DNA of 64,000 nt from Amycolatopsis sp. NBRC 101858 (GTDB lineage Bacteria > Actinomycetota > Actinomycetes > Mycobacteriales > Pseudonocardiaceae): the NCBI RefSeq assembly GCF_030269325.1, contig NZ_BSTD01000002.1, forward strand, positions 682,001 through 746,000, given 5' to 3'. A model generated the notes under the pieces. The model worked only from the letters and a program-made list of their open reading frames with translations. It made no database searches and had not been told where the DNA came from. The position numbers were made by a program, and so were the translations under genes. Positions 24,038-32,494 of the stretch are shown here, piece after piece (the first letter of the stretch is position 1; every line of letters starts with the position of its first letter).

Positions 24038-24628
24038 GTGCGACGTACCCAGCAGGACCGTTCCGCCGGCACGAAGGCCGCCCTGGTCGCCGCCGCGCGC
24101 GAACTGTTCGCAGCCCGCGGCTACCAGGCCGTCCCGGCCGACGAGATCACCCGCGCCGCCGGCGTCACCCGCGGCGCGCTGTACCACCACTACGCCGACA
24201 AGCAGGGCCTGTTCCGGGCCGTCGTCGAAGAGCTGGAACGCGAGCTGACCGAGGAGGTCCAGGCCGCGTTCGCCGGCGGCGCGGACCCGCTGACCGGCAT
24301 GATGCAGGGGCTCGGCGTCTTCCTCGACGCCTGCCTGCGCGAGGAGGTCCGCCGCATCTCGCTCACCGACGCCCCGGCCGTGCTGGGCTGGGACGTCTGG
24401 CGCGAGATCGAGGCGGAGTACGGCCTCGGCCTGATCGTCGCCGTGCTGGAGCAGGCCAGGGCGGACGGGCTGATCGTCGAGATGCCCGTTCGCGCCCTGG
24501 CGCAGCTGGTGCTCAGCGCGGTGATGGAGGCGGCGAGGATGATCGCCGCGGCCGACGAACCGGCGCGGACCCGCGCCGAGGTCCAGCAGGTCCTCGGCGG
24601 CTGGCTCGCGAGCCTCCTGCGGACCTAA
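24038..24628 (+). CDS. TetR-family regulator
   Basis: The 196-residue regulator has an N-terminal helix-turn-helix (AADEITRAAGVTRGALYHHYADKQGLF-type, residues about 32-58) and a C-terminal ligand domain containing VRRISLTDAPAVLGWDVWREIEAEYGLG, a pattern frequent in actinobacterial TetR proteins. GTG 24038 is five bases after the hydrolase stop, so the pair is an operon. It very likely represses it through the 8-5-8 dyad upstream. The 3' end overlaps the convergent reductase-like gene by 4 bases. Confidence 0.85.
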   Translation: MRRTQQDRSAGTKAALVAAARELFAARGYQAVPADEITRAAGVTRGALYHHYADKQGLFRAVVEELERELTEEVQAAFAGGADPLTGMMQGLGVFLDACLREEVRRISLTDAPAVLGWDVWREIEAEYGLGLIVAVLEQARADGLIVEMPVRALAQLVLSAVMEAARMIAAADEPARTRAEVQQVLGGWLASLLRT

Positions 24629-25167
24629 CGCGTCGTGTAGGTGCTCAGCACCGCGGGCCCGACCGGCGTGCTCGACACCAGCCGCAGGTCCACGGCGTCT
24701 TCGAAGAGCCGTCTGCCCTCTCCGGCCACGCTCGGGAAGACGAGCAGGCGGTACTCGTCGACCAGACCGTGGCGGCCGAGCGCCTGCACGATCCCGACCG
24801 ACCCGATGACGATCAGATCGCCCGTGTCCTTGGTGACCTCGTCGACGAGATCTCCGTGCAGCAGCGAGGAGTTCTGCCACGCGGACACGTCGGTCAGCGT
24901 CCGCGAAGCGACCAGCTTCCGGGCCGCGTTGAGGCGGTCGGGGAATTCGCCGGTGCGGCCGGGCCACAGCTTGGCGAACAGCTCCCACGTGGTGCGGCCG
25001 AACAGCAGGGTGCCGGTTTCGAGCAGGGTGCCCAGCCGGAACTTGTCCCCGGCCACCGCCTCCGGGCCGTGCCGGAAGGCCCAGCCGCCGGCGGCCGTGC
25101 CCCCGGAGCCGTCCGGGTCCTCGACGACACCGTCCAGGGTGAGGAACTCGACGACGATCACGCTCAT
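24625..25167 (-). CDS. Dihydrofolate reductase/RibD C-terminal-fold protein
   Basis: The 180-residue protein has the RibD_C/DHFR-like NADPH-binding fold: VEFLTLDGVVEDP at the start, a TLLFGRTTWELFAKLWPG segment, VASRTL, and DLIVIGSVGIVQALGRHGLVDEYRLLVFP near the end. These stand-alone proteins are abundant in actinobacteria and their substrates are mostly unknown. ATG 25167 is chosen; an ATG two codons upstream is possible. It is convergent with the TetR gene. Confidence 0.83.
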   Translation of the reverse strand: MSVIVVEFLTLDGVVEDPDGSGGTAAGGWAFRHGPEAVAGDKFRLGTLLETGTLLFGRTTWELFAKLWPGRTGEFPDRLNAARKLVASRTLTDVSAWQNSSLLHGDLVDEVTKDTGDLIVIGSVGIVQALGRHGLVDEYRLLVFPSVAGEGRRLFEDAVDLRLVSSTPVGPAVLSTYTTR

Positions 25168-25220
25168 GACCACTCCCGGTGGATTCCCGCCGCGCCCGGG
25201 TGGCGCGGCCTCACCGGTAC

Positions 25221-25721
25221 CTACCGGCGGCGCCCGCCGGATTCATCGCCCAGGTGCGCGGGAGTCGTCCCGTCTTCGACCTCGACCGCGTCGAACCACC
25301 CGCACGCGGGCTCGCCGGGCGGCCGGTCGAACCGCGTCACGTACGGCTTGAGGTCGAGCACGGGCGTGCCGTCCAGCAGGTCGACCCCGGCGAAGCGGAT
25401 GGTGGCGCCGTCGACGCCGAGGAGCCGGACCAGGCTCAGCCCGATCGGGTTCGGCCGCCGCGGGCCGCGGGTGGCGAAGATGCCCATCCGGCGGCCCTCG
25501 CGGCGGAGCAGGTACGGGACCTGCGTCAGCGTGCCCGGCCGGTCGGGGCGGTCCAGCAGGCTGAGCAGCCACGCGTAGTCGAACCCGGCCAGCCCGGCCA
25601 GGCCTTCGGTGTACCGCGGGTCGAGCTCGATCGTGCCTTCTTCGGCGCGGTTCGCGCCCGCCTGGACGGGCGTGTGCTCGAGGTCCGTGCGGGCGGTGCG
25701 CACGACACCGATCGGGATCAT
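25221..25721 (-). CDS. trmO: TrmO-like tRNA methyltransferase (TsaA/UPF0066 domain)
   Basis: The 166-residue protein has the TsaA domain: IPIGVVRTARTD at the start, then GLAGLAGFDYAWLLSLLDR, and the signature RGPRRPNPIGLSLVRLLGVDG followed by GTPVLDLKPYVTRFD. In E. coli, TrmO N6-methylates t6A37 of threonyl tRNA using SAM through this fold. Stand-alone short actinobacterial versions may have other roles, so the activity is by family. ATG 25721. Confidence 0.8.
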   Translation of the reverse strand: MIPIGVVRTARTDLEHTPVQAGANRAEEGTIELDPRYTEGLAGLAGFDYAWLLSLLDRPDRPGTLTQVPYLLRREGRRMGIFATRGPRRPNPIGLSLVRLLGVDGATIRFAGVDLLDGTPVLDLKPYVTRFDRPPGEPACGWFDAVEVEDGTTPAHLGDESGGRRR

Positions 25722-25764
25722 CGGCCCAGCGTAGGACCTGGCGACCGGTGCCGTGCGCGACGCA

Positions 25765-26886
25765 CTACGCGGTGACGAGCGAGAGACCGTAGGTCTGCAG
25801 GATCTCGTTCACCGGCTGGAACCACGTCTCGCCGCCGGAGCTGCAGTTGCCCCAGCCGCCGGACGTCACGCCCTGGGCCTGGTCGCCGGTGATGAAGGAA
25901 CCGCCGGAGTCACCGGGTTCGGCGCAGACGTTCGTGCGGGTCACCTGGTAGACGGCGCCCTGGGAGTAGTTGACGGTCTCGTTGAGCCCTTCCACGACCC
26001 CGCAGTGCCAGTGCGTCGTCGAGCCCGAGCGGCACACCGAGGTGCCCACCGGCGCGACCCAGGAGCCGCGGACGAGCGCGTCGCTCACCGTGCCCCAGCC
26101 GAGCACGACCGGCGCGTTCCACCAGCCGTTGCCGGTGCGGATGAACGAATAGTCGTTGCCGGGGAAGGAAGAACCGGCGAAGCTGCCCATCGCGGAGCCG
26201 TCCCAGCCGACGACCGAACTGCCGACGCCGCCGCAGTGCCCGGCGCTGACGAACCCGCCGTTCACGGAGAAGCCGATCGAGCAGCGGGTGTTGCCGTTGA
26301 TGTAGTACGGGTCGCCGCCGACGGTGCCCGCCGAGAACGGCTCGGCGGCCGGTGCGGTCGCCACGGTCACCGGGCCGGCTTTCGCGGCCCGCGCCAGGAA
26401 GGAGTCGACGTCGGCGCCGTGCGCGCCGGGCCGCAGGGTCACCACGACACTCCCGGCGCGCGGGTCGGTGCGCCAGCCGCTGACGGCCGCCGGTGCGGGG
26501 TCGGCCTTGGCGGAGGCGTCGATCGCGGCCTTGGCCGCGTCGAGCTTCGCGGCGCTGACCTTCGCCGGCGCGGCTTCGGCCCCGGCCTGCCGGACGGCGG
26601 TCGCCGCGGCGGGGTCGGTCACGCCGACGACGAGCTTGCCGAGCGCGGGGTCGAACCAGGCACCCCCGAAGGCGGCGCCGGCGGCCTGCTGCGCGGCCGG
26701 CATCACCCGCGCGGCGGTGATTTCCTGGCCGAGCCGGGTTTCGGCCTGGGCGGCGGTCAGGCCGAAGTCCCGCTGCATGGCGGAAATCAACCCGGGCGAA
26801 GCGACGGCCGGACTGAGTGACGCGGAGGCGAGGGACGCGGTCAGGACGGCGGCGCCGCCGAGGGCGAGGGCGATTCTTCGACGCAT
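25765..26886 (-). CDS. Streptogrisin-type secreted serine protease (S1) with propeptide
   Basis: The 373-residue preproenzyme has a Sec signal (1-29), a propeptide of the alpha-lytic-protease type (about 30-190, AMQRDFGLTAAQAETRL..., an intramolecular chaperone) and a mature chymotrypsin-like domain from about TVGGDPYY. The triad is visible: His in SAGHCGG, Asp in FPGNDYSFI and Ser in AEPGDSGGSF, with paired cysteines for disulfides. ATG 26886 follows GAAGGAGACCTC. The enzyme should act on extracellular protein; specificity is not assigned. Confidence 0.92.
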   Translation of the reverse strand: MRRRIALALGGAAVLTASLASASLSPAVASPGLISAMQRDFGLTAAQAETRLGQEITAARVMPAAQQAAGAAFGGAWFDPALGKLVVGVTDPAAATAVRQAGAEAAPAKVSAAKLDAAKAAIDASAKADPAPAAVSGWRTDPRAGSVVVTLRPGAHGADVDSFLARAAKAGPVTVATAPAAEPFSAGTVGGDPYYINGNTRCSIGFSVNGGFVSAGHCGGVGSSVVGWDGSAMGSFAGSSFPGNDYSFIRTGNGWWNAPVVLGWGTVSDALVRGSWVAPVGTSVCRSGSTTHWHCGVVEGLNETVNYSQGAVYQVTRTNVCAEPGDSGGSFITGDQAQGVTSGGWGNCSSGGETWFQPVNEILQTYGLSLVTA

Positions 26887-27222
26887 GAGGTCTCCTTCGA
26901 GGCAGGGGGGAAAGAAACTCACCGTGGGCCGAGTGTGCGGGCGGATCGTGGGGGTGGTCCAGATTTGTCCGGTCTTCTGTCCGGAATTCGCGGAGGCGAA
27001 CGTCTGTCCGTTGTGGACTTCGCGCGCACAACGCTTGCCACACAAGGAGTTTCGTGCTCGCGAAAGAACCGCGAACAGGCCTCGCCTCGTCCGCGCCGGC
27101 GGTCGCGCACCGCCTCAGAAAGGTTTGGACCAGTAGAACACGGGGGCCCCGCCGCGGGTCCGAAAGAGAGTCTGCGGGGCAGCAGACGTGCATGAGCGTC
27201 CCCCTCAGCGGCACCCCGGCCG

Positions 27223-27252
27223 TTGACAGCGTTCACCCCACCGGGCAAGAAT
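27223..27252 (+). promoter_or_regulatory. Promoter for the enolase-superfamily gene
   Basis: A perfect TTGACA (27223-27228), an 18-base spacer and AAGAAT (27247-27252, four of six to TATAAT) predict a start near 27259, on top of the adjacent palindrome. Confidence 0.5.
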
Positions 27253-27258
27253 CATATT

Positions 27259-27268
27259 TCCTATAGGA
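27259..27268. promoter_or_regulatory. Perfect palindrome overlapping the predicted transcript start
   Basis: TCCTATAGGA, within an AT-rich stretch, is the kind of dyad bound by GntR/FCD-type or IclR-type regulators of sugar-acid catabolism. It lies between the -10 box and the ribosome site, a repressing position. Confidence 0.5.
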
Positions 27269-27285
27269 TTCTGTCAGGGGGATCG

Positions 27286-28374
27286 TTGACTGTCGTCACG
27301 CGGGCCGAGGCCTTTCTCGTCGATGTCGAGGTCGAACGGGTCCGGACCGACGCCGTGCAGGCGTTCACGTCCCAGGAGACCGTCTTCGTCGAGCTGACCA
27401 CCGACGACGGCGGCAGCGGGCTCGGCTACTCCTACACGATCGGCACCGGGGGCAGCTCCGTCGTCGCGCTGCTGCGCGATCACCTGCTCCCCCGCCTCCT
27501 CGGGCGGGACTCCCGGCTGGTCGAGGCGCTGTGGCGGGACCTGTTCGCCGCCACCCGGGCGACGACCGTCGGGGCCATCACCTCGCTCGCGCTGGCCGCC
27601 GTCGACACCGCGCTGTGGGACCTCAAGTGCCGGCGGGCCGGCGAACCGCTGTGGCGCGTCGCCGGCGGGTTCCGGGCGCGCGTTCCCCTCTACGACACCG
27701 AGGGCGGCTGGCTGCACCTGAGCACCGAGGAGCTCGTCACCGGCGCGAAGGCCGCCGCGACCGCCGGGTGGGGCGGCGTCAAGGTGAAGATCGGCAAGCC
27801 CGACGCGAGCGAGGACCTCGACCGGCTCGCCGCGGTCCGCGCGGCCGTCGGGCCGCGGTTCGACCTGATGGTGGACGCGAACCAGTCGATGACGGCCGCC
27901 GAGGCCGTCCGCCGGGCGGCGGCGTTCGGCCCGCTCGACCTGTTCTGGCTGGAGGAACCGCTGCCGGCCGACGACGTCTCCGGGCACGCCCGGCTCGCCG
28001 CCGCCACCGCGGTCCCGATCGCCGTCGGCGAGTCGCTCTACTCGATCGCGCAGTTCCGCGACTACCTGCACCGCGGCGCCGCCTCGATCGTGCAGCCGGA
28101 CGTGGCCCGGGTCGGCGGCATCACGCCGTGGCTCAAGGTCGCCCACCTGGCCGAGGCCTTCAACGTCGAGGTCTGCCCGCACTTCCTCATGGAACTGCAC
28201 GTCAGCCTCGCGGCGGCCGTGCCGAACGGCCGGTACGTCGAGCACATCCCCCAGCTGCGCGCGATCACCCGCACCGGACTCACCGTCGAAAACGGCCACG
28301 CCGTGGCCCCGGAAACACCCGGGCTCGGAATCGACTGGGACCGCGACGCCATGGACGACCGCCGCACATCGTGA
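27286..28374 (+). CDS. Enolase-superfamily enzyme (mandelate racemase/muconate lactonizing type)
   Basis: The 362-residue enzyme has the superfamily barrel: KxK catalytic Lys166/Lys168 (GGVKVKIG), metal ligands Asp197 (LMVDANQS), Glu223 (WLEEPL) and Glu249 (VGESLYS), and His297 in CPHFLME. Mandelate-racemase-like dehydratases and racemases act on sugar acids or hydroxy acids; the substrate is not readable. The best start is TTG 27286, because AGGGGGA lies four to five bases upstream. The promoter and palindrome upstream suggest substrate-induced expression. It is monocistronic, with a terminator after it. Confidence 0.85.
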   Translation: MTVVTRAEAFLVDVEVERVRTDAVQAFTSQETVFVELTTDDGGSGLGYSYTIGTGGSSVVALLRDHLLPRLLGRDSRLVEALWRDLFAATRATTVGAITSLALAAVDTALWDLKCRRAGEPLWRVAGGFRARVPLYDTEGGWLHLSTEELVTGAKAAATAGWGGVKVKIGKPDASEDLDRLAAVRAAVGPRFDLMVDANQSMTAAEAVRRAAAFGPLDLFWLEEPLPADDVSGHARLAAATAVPIAVGESLYSIAQFRDYLHRGAASIVQPDVARVGGITPWLKVAHLAEAFNVEVCPHFLMELHVSLAAAVPNGRYVEHIPQLRAITRTGLTVENGHAVAPETPGLGIDWDRDAMDDRRTS

Positions 28375-28401
28375 AAACCGAAACCGCGAACACGACACCG
28401 C

Positions 28402-28427
28402 CCGGCCACCCGGAAATGGGTGGCCGG
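28402..28427. terminator. Bidirectional terminator hairpin
   Basis: CCGGCCACCC (28402-28411) pairs perfectly with GGGTGGCCGG (28418-28427) around a 6-base loop, between two convergent genes. Confidence 0.75.
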
Positions 28428-28443
28428 ACGGTTCTTCCCGAAA

Positions 28444-28773
28444 TCAGATTTCGTCGACCTGGTAGGTGACCACCCGCGCCGGGACGAGCAGCGCCCCGGC
28501 GCATTCCGCGGTCGCCGGGCCGAATCCGTACGGCACGAAATCACCGGCCACGAACCAGAACGCGCTGCCGTTGGCGCAGTGGGCGAGCACGCGGTACCCG
28601 TAGCCCTGGCCGGGGAAGCAGCTGACCGAGACGCCCTGCCCGAAGAGCGTTCCGTAGCGCTCGCCGAAACAGCCGGGTGGCGCGAAGTCGCCGCCGGCCG
28701 CGACCGCGGGCACGACCGACAATCCGAACAGCGAAAACACAGCGACCGCGAGAACCGCCAATTTCCTGCGCAT
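28444..28773 (-). CDS. Small secreted Cys-containing protein, unknown
   Basis: The 109-residue protein has a clear Sec signal (RRKLAVLAVAVFSLFGLSVVPAVAA) and a mature part of about 80 residues rich in Gly and aromatics, with four cysteines (PPGCFGE, VSCFPGQG, AHCANGS, AECAGA) that could form two disulfides. ATG 28773 is chosen over a GTG two codons upstream. No family recognised; the size and cysteines suggest a small exported domain. Confidence 0.65.
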   Translation of the reverse strand: MRRKLAVLAVAVFSLFGLSVVPAVAAGGDFAPPGCFGERYGTLFGQGVSVSCFPGQGYGYRVLAHCANGSAFWFVAGDFVPYGFGPATAECAGALLVPARVVTYQVDEI

Positions 28774-28874
28774 GACCACTCCTCAACGCGGAGAACCCCG
28801 ACGCAACCGAGCTTAGGAGGGCGGAAGAATTACCGGCAATTCATCGGAACAGTGAATGCGAGCGCAGCGGAAAG

Positions 28875-30164
28875 TCACGACGCTGCTCCATCCGGGCTAG
28901 CCCGCGCCCCTGGACGGATGGTGGACGGCCGCGCGATTCCGCAACGGCTGACGCAAACCCGATCACGCCCGGCGTTCTTCGCCGCGTAGACGGCCTTGTC
29001 CGCGGCCCCGAGCACTTCGTCCACCTCGCGGCCCGCGTCCGGGTGCACCGCCACCCCGATGGACACCGAAAGCCCGGCGATCCGCGTCCCGTCCGCCACC
29101 ACCACGGCCAGCTCCGCCACCGCGTCGCGGATCCGCTCGGCGACCGCCACGGAGTGGACCTGCCCGATGCCGGGCAGCAGCACGACGAACTCCTCGCCGC
29201 CGAACCGCCCGACCGCGTCGTAGATCCGCACCTCGCCCCGGACGGCATCGGCGACCGCGCGGAGGACGTCGTCGCCCGCCAGGTGCCCGTAGGTGTCGTT
29301 GACCCGCTTGAAGTGGTCGAGGTCGAGCATCAGGATCGCGCAGTGCCCGCCGGCGCGCGCCGCCCGGCCGAGCTCGGCCTCCGCCCGCGTCCGCCACTGG
29401 GCGATCGAGAGCAGGCCGGTCTTGGGATCGCGGGCTCGCAGTTCCAGCCGCCGCCCGAGCTCGCCGCGGTGCAGCAGGACGAGGGGCAGTACCAGCAGCG
29501 GAACCAGCAAAGGCCGCACCACCAGCAGCGCCGCGGCGGCCGCGCCGAGGCACAGCGTCGCCGCGTCGAGCAGGTTTTCCGACGCCGAACCCGCGAAGGA
29601 GAGGAACGGGCACGCCGGATCGTGCAGCTTGAACCCGATCAGCACCAGCAGGTTGTTGACCAGCACGAACGTCAGACCGCCCGCGGCCGTTCCGGCCAGG
29701 CCGCCGAACAGCCCGGCCGCGGCGTGGACGGCGAAGACGGTGACCACGTGGGTCGCGACCGAGCACGCCGCCCGGTACGGCCGGGCACCCGGAACGCCGC
29801 CCACCGTGCGCAGCCAGAAGTGCCCGTAGACCAGCACCGCCAGCACGACCGCGAGCAGCGGCGGCAGCGAGAGCGCCCCGGCGAAGAACCACACGGAAGT
29901 GACGGTGACGTGCGGATTGCTGGCCAGGAACCGCCGCATCCTCTCGGCTTTCGCGGACAGCTCGGTCTGCACGACCGCCGAGCCGAGCAGGACCGCGAAG
30001 AACACCCACTCCCGTACCGTCGGCACCGGAGACGGCACGGCGAACGGCAGCACGACCGCGGTGACCTCGACCGCCAGGTAGTACGGCAGGACACCGGGCG
30101 GCGCGGTACGCAGCCCGCCGGGTCGCTCCGGACGGGCAGCACCGATTTCCCCCTGCTGATCCAC
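28875..30164 (-). CDS. Membrane diguanylate cyclase (GGDEF)
   Basis: The 429-residue protein has six or more N-terminal membrane helices (about 20-245) and a C-terminal GGDEF domain. The domain shows ARDPKTGLLS, LMLDLDHFKRVNDTYGHLAGDDVL, the active-site loop RFGGEEFVVLLP and VSIGVAVHP. The intact GGEEF and metal-binding Asp residues indicate active synthesis of c-di-GMP from two GTP. GTG 30164 is preceded by GGGAGGGAAA. No EAL domain is present. The membrane part is probably the sensor; its signal is unknown. Confidence 0.9.
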   Translation of the reverse strand: MDQQGEIGAARPERPGGLRTAPPGVLPYYLAVEVTAVVLPFAVPSPVPTVREWVFFAVLLGSAVVQTELSAKAERMRRFLASNPHVTVTSVWFFAGALSLPPLLAVVLAVLVYGHFWLRTVGGVPGARPYRAACSVATHVVTVFAVHAAAGLFGGLAGTAAGGLTFVLVNNLLVLIGFKLHDPACPFLSFAGSASENLLDAATLCLGAAAAALLVVRPLLVPLLVLPLVLLHRGELGRRLELRARDPKTGLLSIAQWRTRAEAELGRAARAGGHCAILMLDLDHFKRVNDTYGHLAGDDVLRAVADAVRGEVRIYDAVGRFGGEEFVVLLPGIGQVHSVAVAERIRDAVAELAVVVADGTRIAGLSVSIGVAVHPDAGREVDEVLGAADKAVYAAKNAGRDRVCVSRCGIARPSTIRPGARASPDGAAS

Positions 30165-30274
30165 TTTCCCTCCCGTGGCCGTGGATCGGCCGGGCTCCCC
30201 CGCCCGGCGCTCCCAGGATAGGCGCACCGGGCGGGCCCGCGGAAGCCGCCGGACGGGGTGTCCGAAGTGGACGG

Positions 30275-31984
30275 TCAGTGGGCGAACGCGGTCAGGAAGC
30301 GGTCGCGGAAGGAGTCCATCTTCCAGACCGGGGCCTGCGCGGCCGGGTGCAGGCCGTCGGTCCAGCCCCAGCCGGAGATCCGGTCCAGCACCTTCGGGTC
30401 CTTCGCCACGATCGTGATCGGCACGTCGTGCACCGCGCCCTGCGGGGTGACCACCGGCGGCTGGTGGTCGCCGAGGAACACGAGCACCGTGTTGTCGTCG
30501 CCGTAGTGCTGCATGAACGAGATCAGCGTCTTGAGCGAGTAGTCGGTGGCGTCGCGGTAGGCCTCGCGGATCTTCTCCGGGTCCTTCCAGACCGACTCCG
30601 GCGCCTCCCCCGCCCCCGGCTGCGGCGCGAAGATCGAGCCGTCGCCGACCTGGTTCCAGTCCACCAGCCAGGGCCGGGGCGACCACGGCGCGTGGCTGGA
30701 CACGAGGTCCAACTCGGCCATCACCGGCTTCTGCGCGCTCTTCGCGAGCTCGTTGCGCTGCAGCATCGAGAACGTGTACTGGTCCGGCATCGTCGCATAG
30801 GCGAACCCCGGGCCCTTGTAGCCGATGTTCCGGAAGTCGTAGTAGGCGTCCGGGTGGTAGAACCGCTGGCCCTCCGGCCAGTCCTTCGTGTGCGCGGGGA
30901 CGTCCCAGACCGTCTTCCAGCCCGCCTTCTGGAACGCACCGCCGAGGGTCAGCCGGTCGCTGTCGAGCAGGTTGTTGTAGCGCTGCTGGTTGTCGATCCA
31001 CATGCCGGACTCGACGGTGGAGTGCGCGAGCCAGCTGCCGCCGCCGAACGTCGAGGACGACAGGAACGCGCTCTTCGCGCCGATGCCCGCCGCCTTCAGC
31101 TGGGCGGTGCCCGCGTCGAGCGTCGCGCCGATCTTCGGCGCGAACTCCGGGTCGTCGAGCGCGACGCGGCCGTAGCTCTCCACGAACGTGAGCACCACGT
31201 TCTTGCCGCGCAGCCCGTTCAGCAGCTGGTCACCCGGGGTGTTCCGGAACGCGTCGTCGGCGGCCAGCTCACCGAACGGCCGCTGTTCTCGCAGGTCGGT
31301 GCTCACCTGGCGCAGGTCGTCGTACGCCGAGGCGGCGGCGTTCTGGGCGGCGACCGGCTGGCCCGGCGCGATCTCGACGCCGAACACCGAGCAGACGATC
31401 CAGATCACGCCGAGCACGGCCACCACCCGCGTCGCGCCGGTCCGCCGGCCGGCCGCGATCCGGCTCAGCCGCAGCATCGCGAGCACCATGAAGGCGACGA
31501 TCGCGATCGCGAGCACCACGGCACCGGCCAGCGCGGCGTACGCACCCACGTCCCCGATCTCGCCCGCGAGGAACTCGACCCCGGCGTTGAAGAAGCTCCA
31601 GTCGTAGATCGGGTCGAACGGCTTCTCCAGCGTCGCGTAGAAGCCCGTGTCGAGCGCCTTCAGCACGGTGAGCAGGCCCAGCACCAGCCCGACCAGCACC
31701 GCGACGACGCCGCGCGCCCGCGGCGGCAGGACCAGCACGAACGCGGCCACGATCAGGCCCTCCACCGGGACGCGGACCAGCGCTTCCGGCGAGAACGAGT
31801 TGAGGTCGTCGGGCGCGAGGAGCGCGAAGAGCACCAGCAGCCCGGCCAGGACGGTGAGCACCACGCTCGCGACGGCGTGCCGCCGGGCGGCCCGGGGCAG
31901 CCCGAAGTCCGGCAGCGGTGCACCCCCCTCCGGGGTGCGGCGGCGGGCACGCCGCGGCAGCGGCAGACCGGTGGTTCCCATCAT
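30275..31984 (-). CDS. LtaS-like membrane sulfatase/phosphoglycerol transferase-family protein
   Basis: The 569-residue protein has a basic N terminus, five predicted membrane helices (about 35-215) and an extracellular sulfatase-fold domain. The domain shows VVLTFVESYGR (with a metal-binding Glu), the STFGGGSWLAHSTVESG region where the catalytic Thr/Ser lies in this family, and VLVFLGDHQPP with a conserved Asp-His pair. LTA synthases and related enzymes transfer polyol phosphates from lipids. Actinomycetes of this type lack classic LTA, so the acceptor is unknown. ATG 31984. Confidence 0.82.
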   Translation of the reverse strand: MMGTTGLPLPRRARRRTPEGGAPLPDFGLPRAARRHAVASVVLTVLAGLLVLFALLAPDDLNSFSPEALVRVPVEGLIVAAFVLVLPPRARGVVAVLVGLVLGLLTVLKALDTGFYATLEKPFDPIYDWSFFNAGVEFLAGEIGDVGAYAALAGAVVLAIAIVAFMVLAMLRLSRIAAGRRTGATRVVAVLGVIWIVCSVFGVEIAPGQPVAAQNAAASAYDDLRQVSTDLREQRPFGELAADDAFRNTPGDQLLNGLRGKNVVLTFVESYGRVALDDPEFAPKIGATLDAGTAQLKAAGIGAKSAFLSSSTFGGGSWLAHSTVESGMWIDNQQRYNNLLDSDRLTLGGAFQKAGWKTVWDVPAHTKDWPEGQRFYHPDAYYDFRNIGYKGPGFAYATMPDQYTFSMLQRNELAKSAQKPVMAELDLVSSHAPWSPRPWLVDWNQVGDGSIFAPQPGAGEAPESVWKDPEKIREAYRDATDYSLKTLISFMQHYGDDNTVLVFLGDHQPPVVTPQGAVHDVPITIVAKDPKVLDRISGWGWTDGLHPAAQAPVWKMDSFRDRFLTAFAH

Positions 31985-32061
31985 GGTGCGGCCTCACATC
32001 ACGGTTCACGGGTCGGCCGCCGATCCCCTGCGGCGGGGACGGCGGTCTCACCGCATATACG

Positions 32062-32096
32062 GGGCGCGGCGGCGTGCGGTTCACGCCGCCGCGCCC
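32062..32096 (-). terminator. Strong hairpin terminator after the PPOX gene
   Basis: GGGCGCGGCGGCGTG (32062-32076) pairs perfectly over 15 bp with CACGCCGCCGCGCCC (32082-32096) around a 5-base loop. It begins 3 bases after the stop of the PPOX gene. Confidence 0.85.
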
Positions 32097-32098
32097 GG

Positions 32099-32494
32099 TC
32101 ACGCCGCGGGCGGCCAGAGGTAGAGCTTTTCCGGGACGATCCGGACGATCAGCCGCCGCGCGTCCGGTTCCGGGGGCGGTGTCTTGCCACCCATGTAGCG
32201 GTCGTACATTTCGTGCAGCAGGACCTTTTCCGGGTCACCGGTGACTTCGACGCGGCCGCGGATTTCGACGTACCGGCCGGGGTTGCTCGAGACCAGCAGG
32301 CTGACCCGCGGGTCGCGCCGCATGTTGCGCGTCTTCAGCCGGCCTTCGATGGTGCTGAACACGACGGTGTCGCCGTCGCGCTTCACGAAGATCACCGACG
32401 ACTGCGGCCGTCCGTCGGCGTTCGAGGTGGCGATCACCGCCGTGTGCGGGCCGTCGAGCACCTCGCGGGCGGCGTCGGGCAGGGGCACGGTCAC
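32099..32494 (-). CDS. PPOX-class (flavin/F420) oxidoreductase-fold protein
   Basis: The 131-residue split-barrel protein has LDGPHTAVIATSNADGRPQSSVIFVKRDGDTVVFST, RRDPRVSLLVSSN and YVEIRGRVEVTGDPE in the order expected for PNPOx-like or F420-dependent enzymes. F420 use is common in this group in actinobacteria but is not proved here. GTG 32494 overlaps the stop of the NmrA gene as GTGA, so the two are co-translated; they may share a redox role. Confidence 0.85.
   Translation of the reverse strand: MTVPLPDAAREVLDGPHTAVIATSNADGRPQSSVIFVKRDGDTVVFSTIEGRLKTRNMRRDPRVSLLVSSNPGRYVEIRGRVEVTGDPEKVLLHEMYDRYMGGKTPPPEPDARRLIVRIVPEKLYLWPPAA

Larger units (their letters stand above)
26887..27285. other. 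399-bp divergent intergenic region
   Basis: This is the space between the protease gene (leftward) and the enolase-superfamily gene (rightward). The right end holds a TTGACA promoter and a TCCTATAGGA palindrome. The rest shows no convincing gene; short frames on both strands are Arg/Pro-rich and lack ribosome sites. The protease promoter must lie in the left half, but I cannot place it. Confidence 0.6.
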
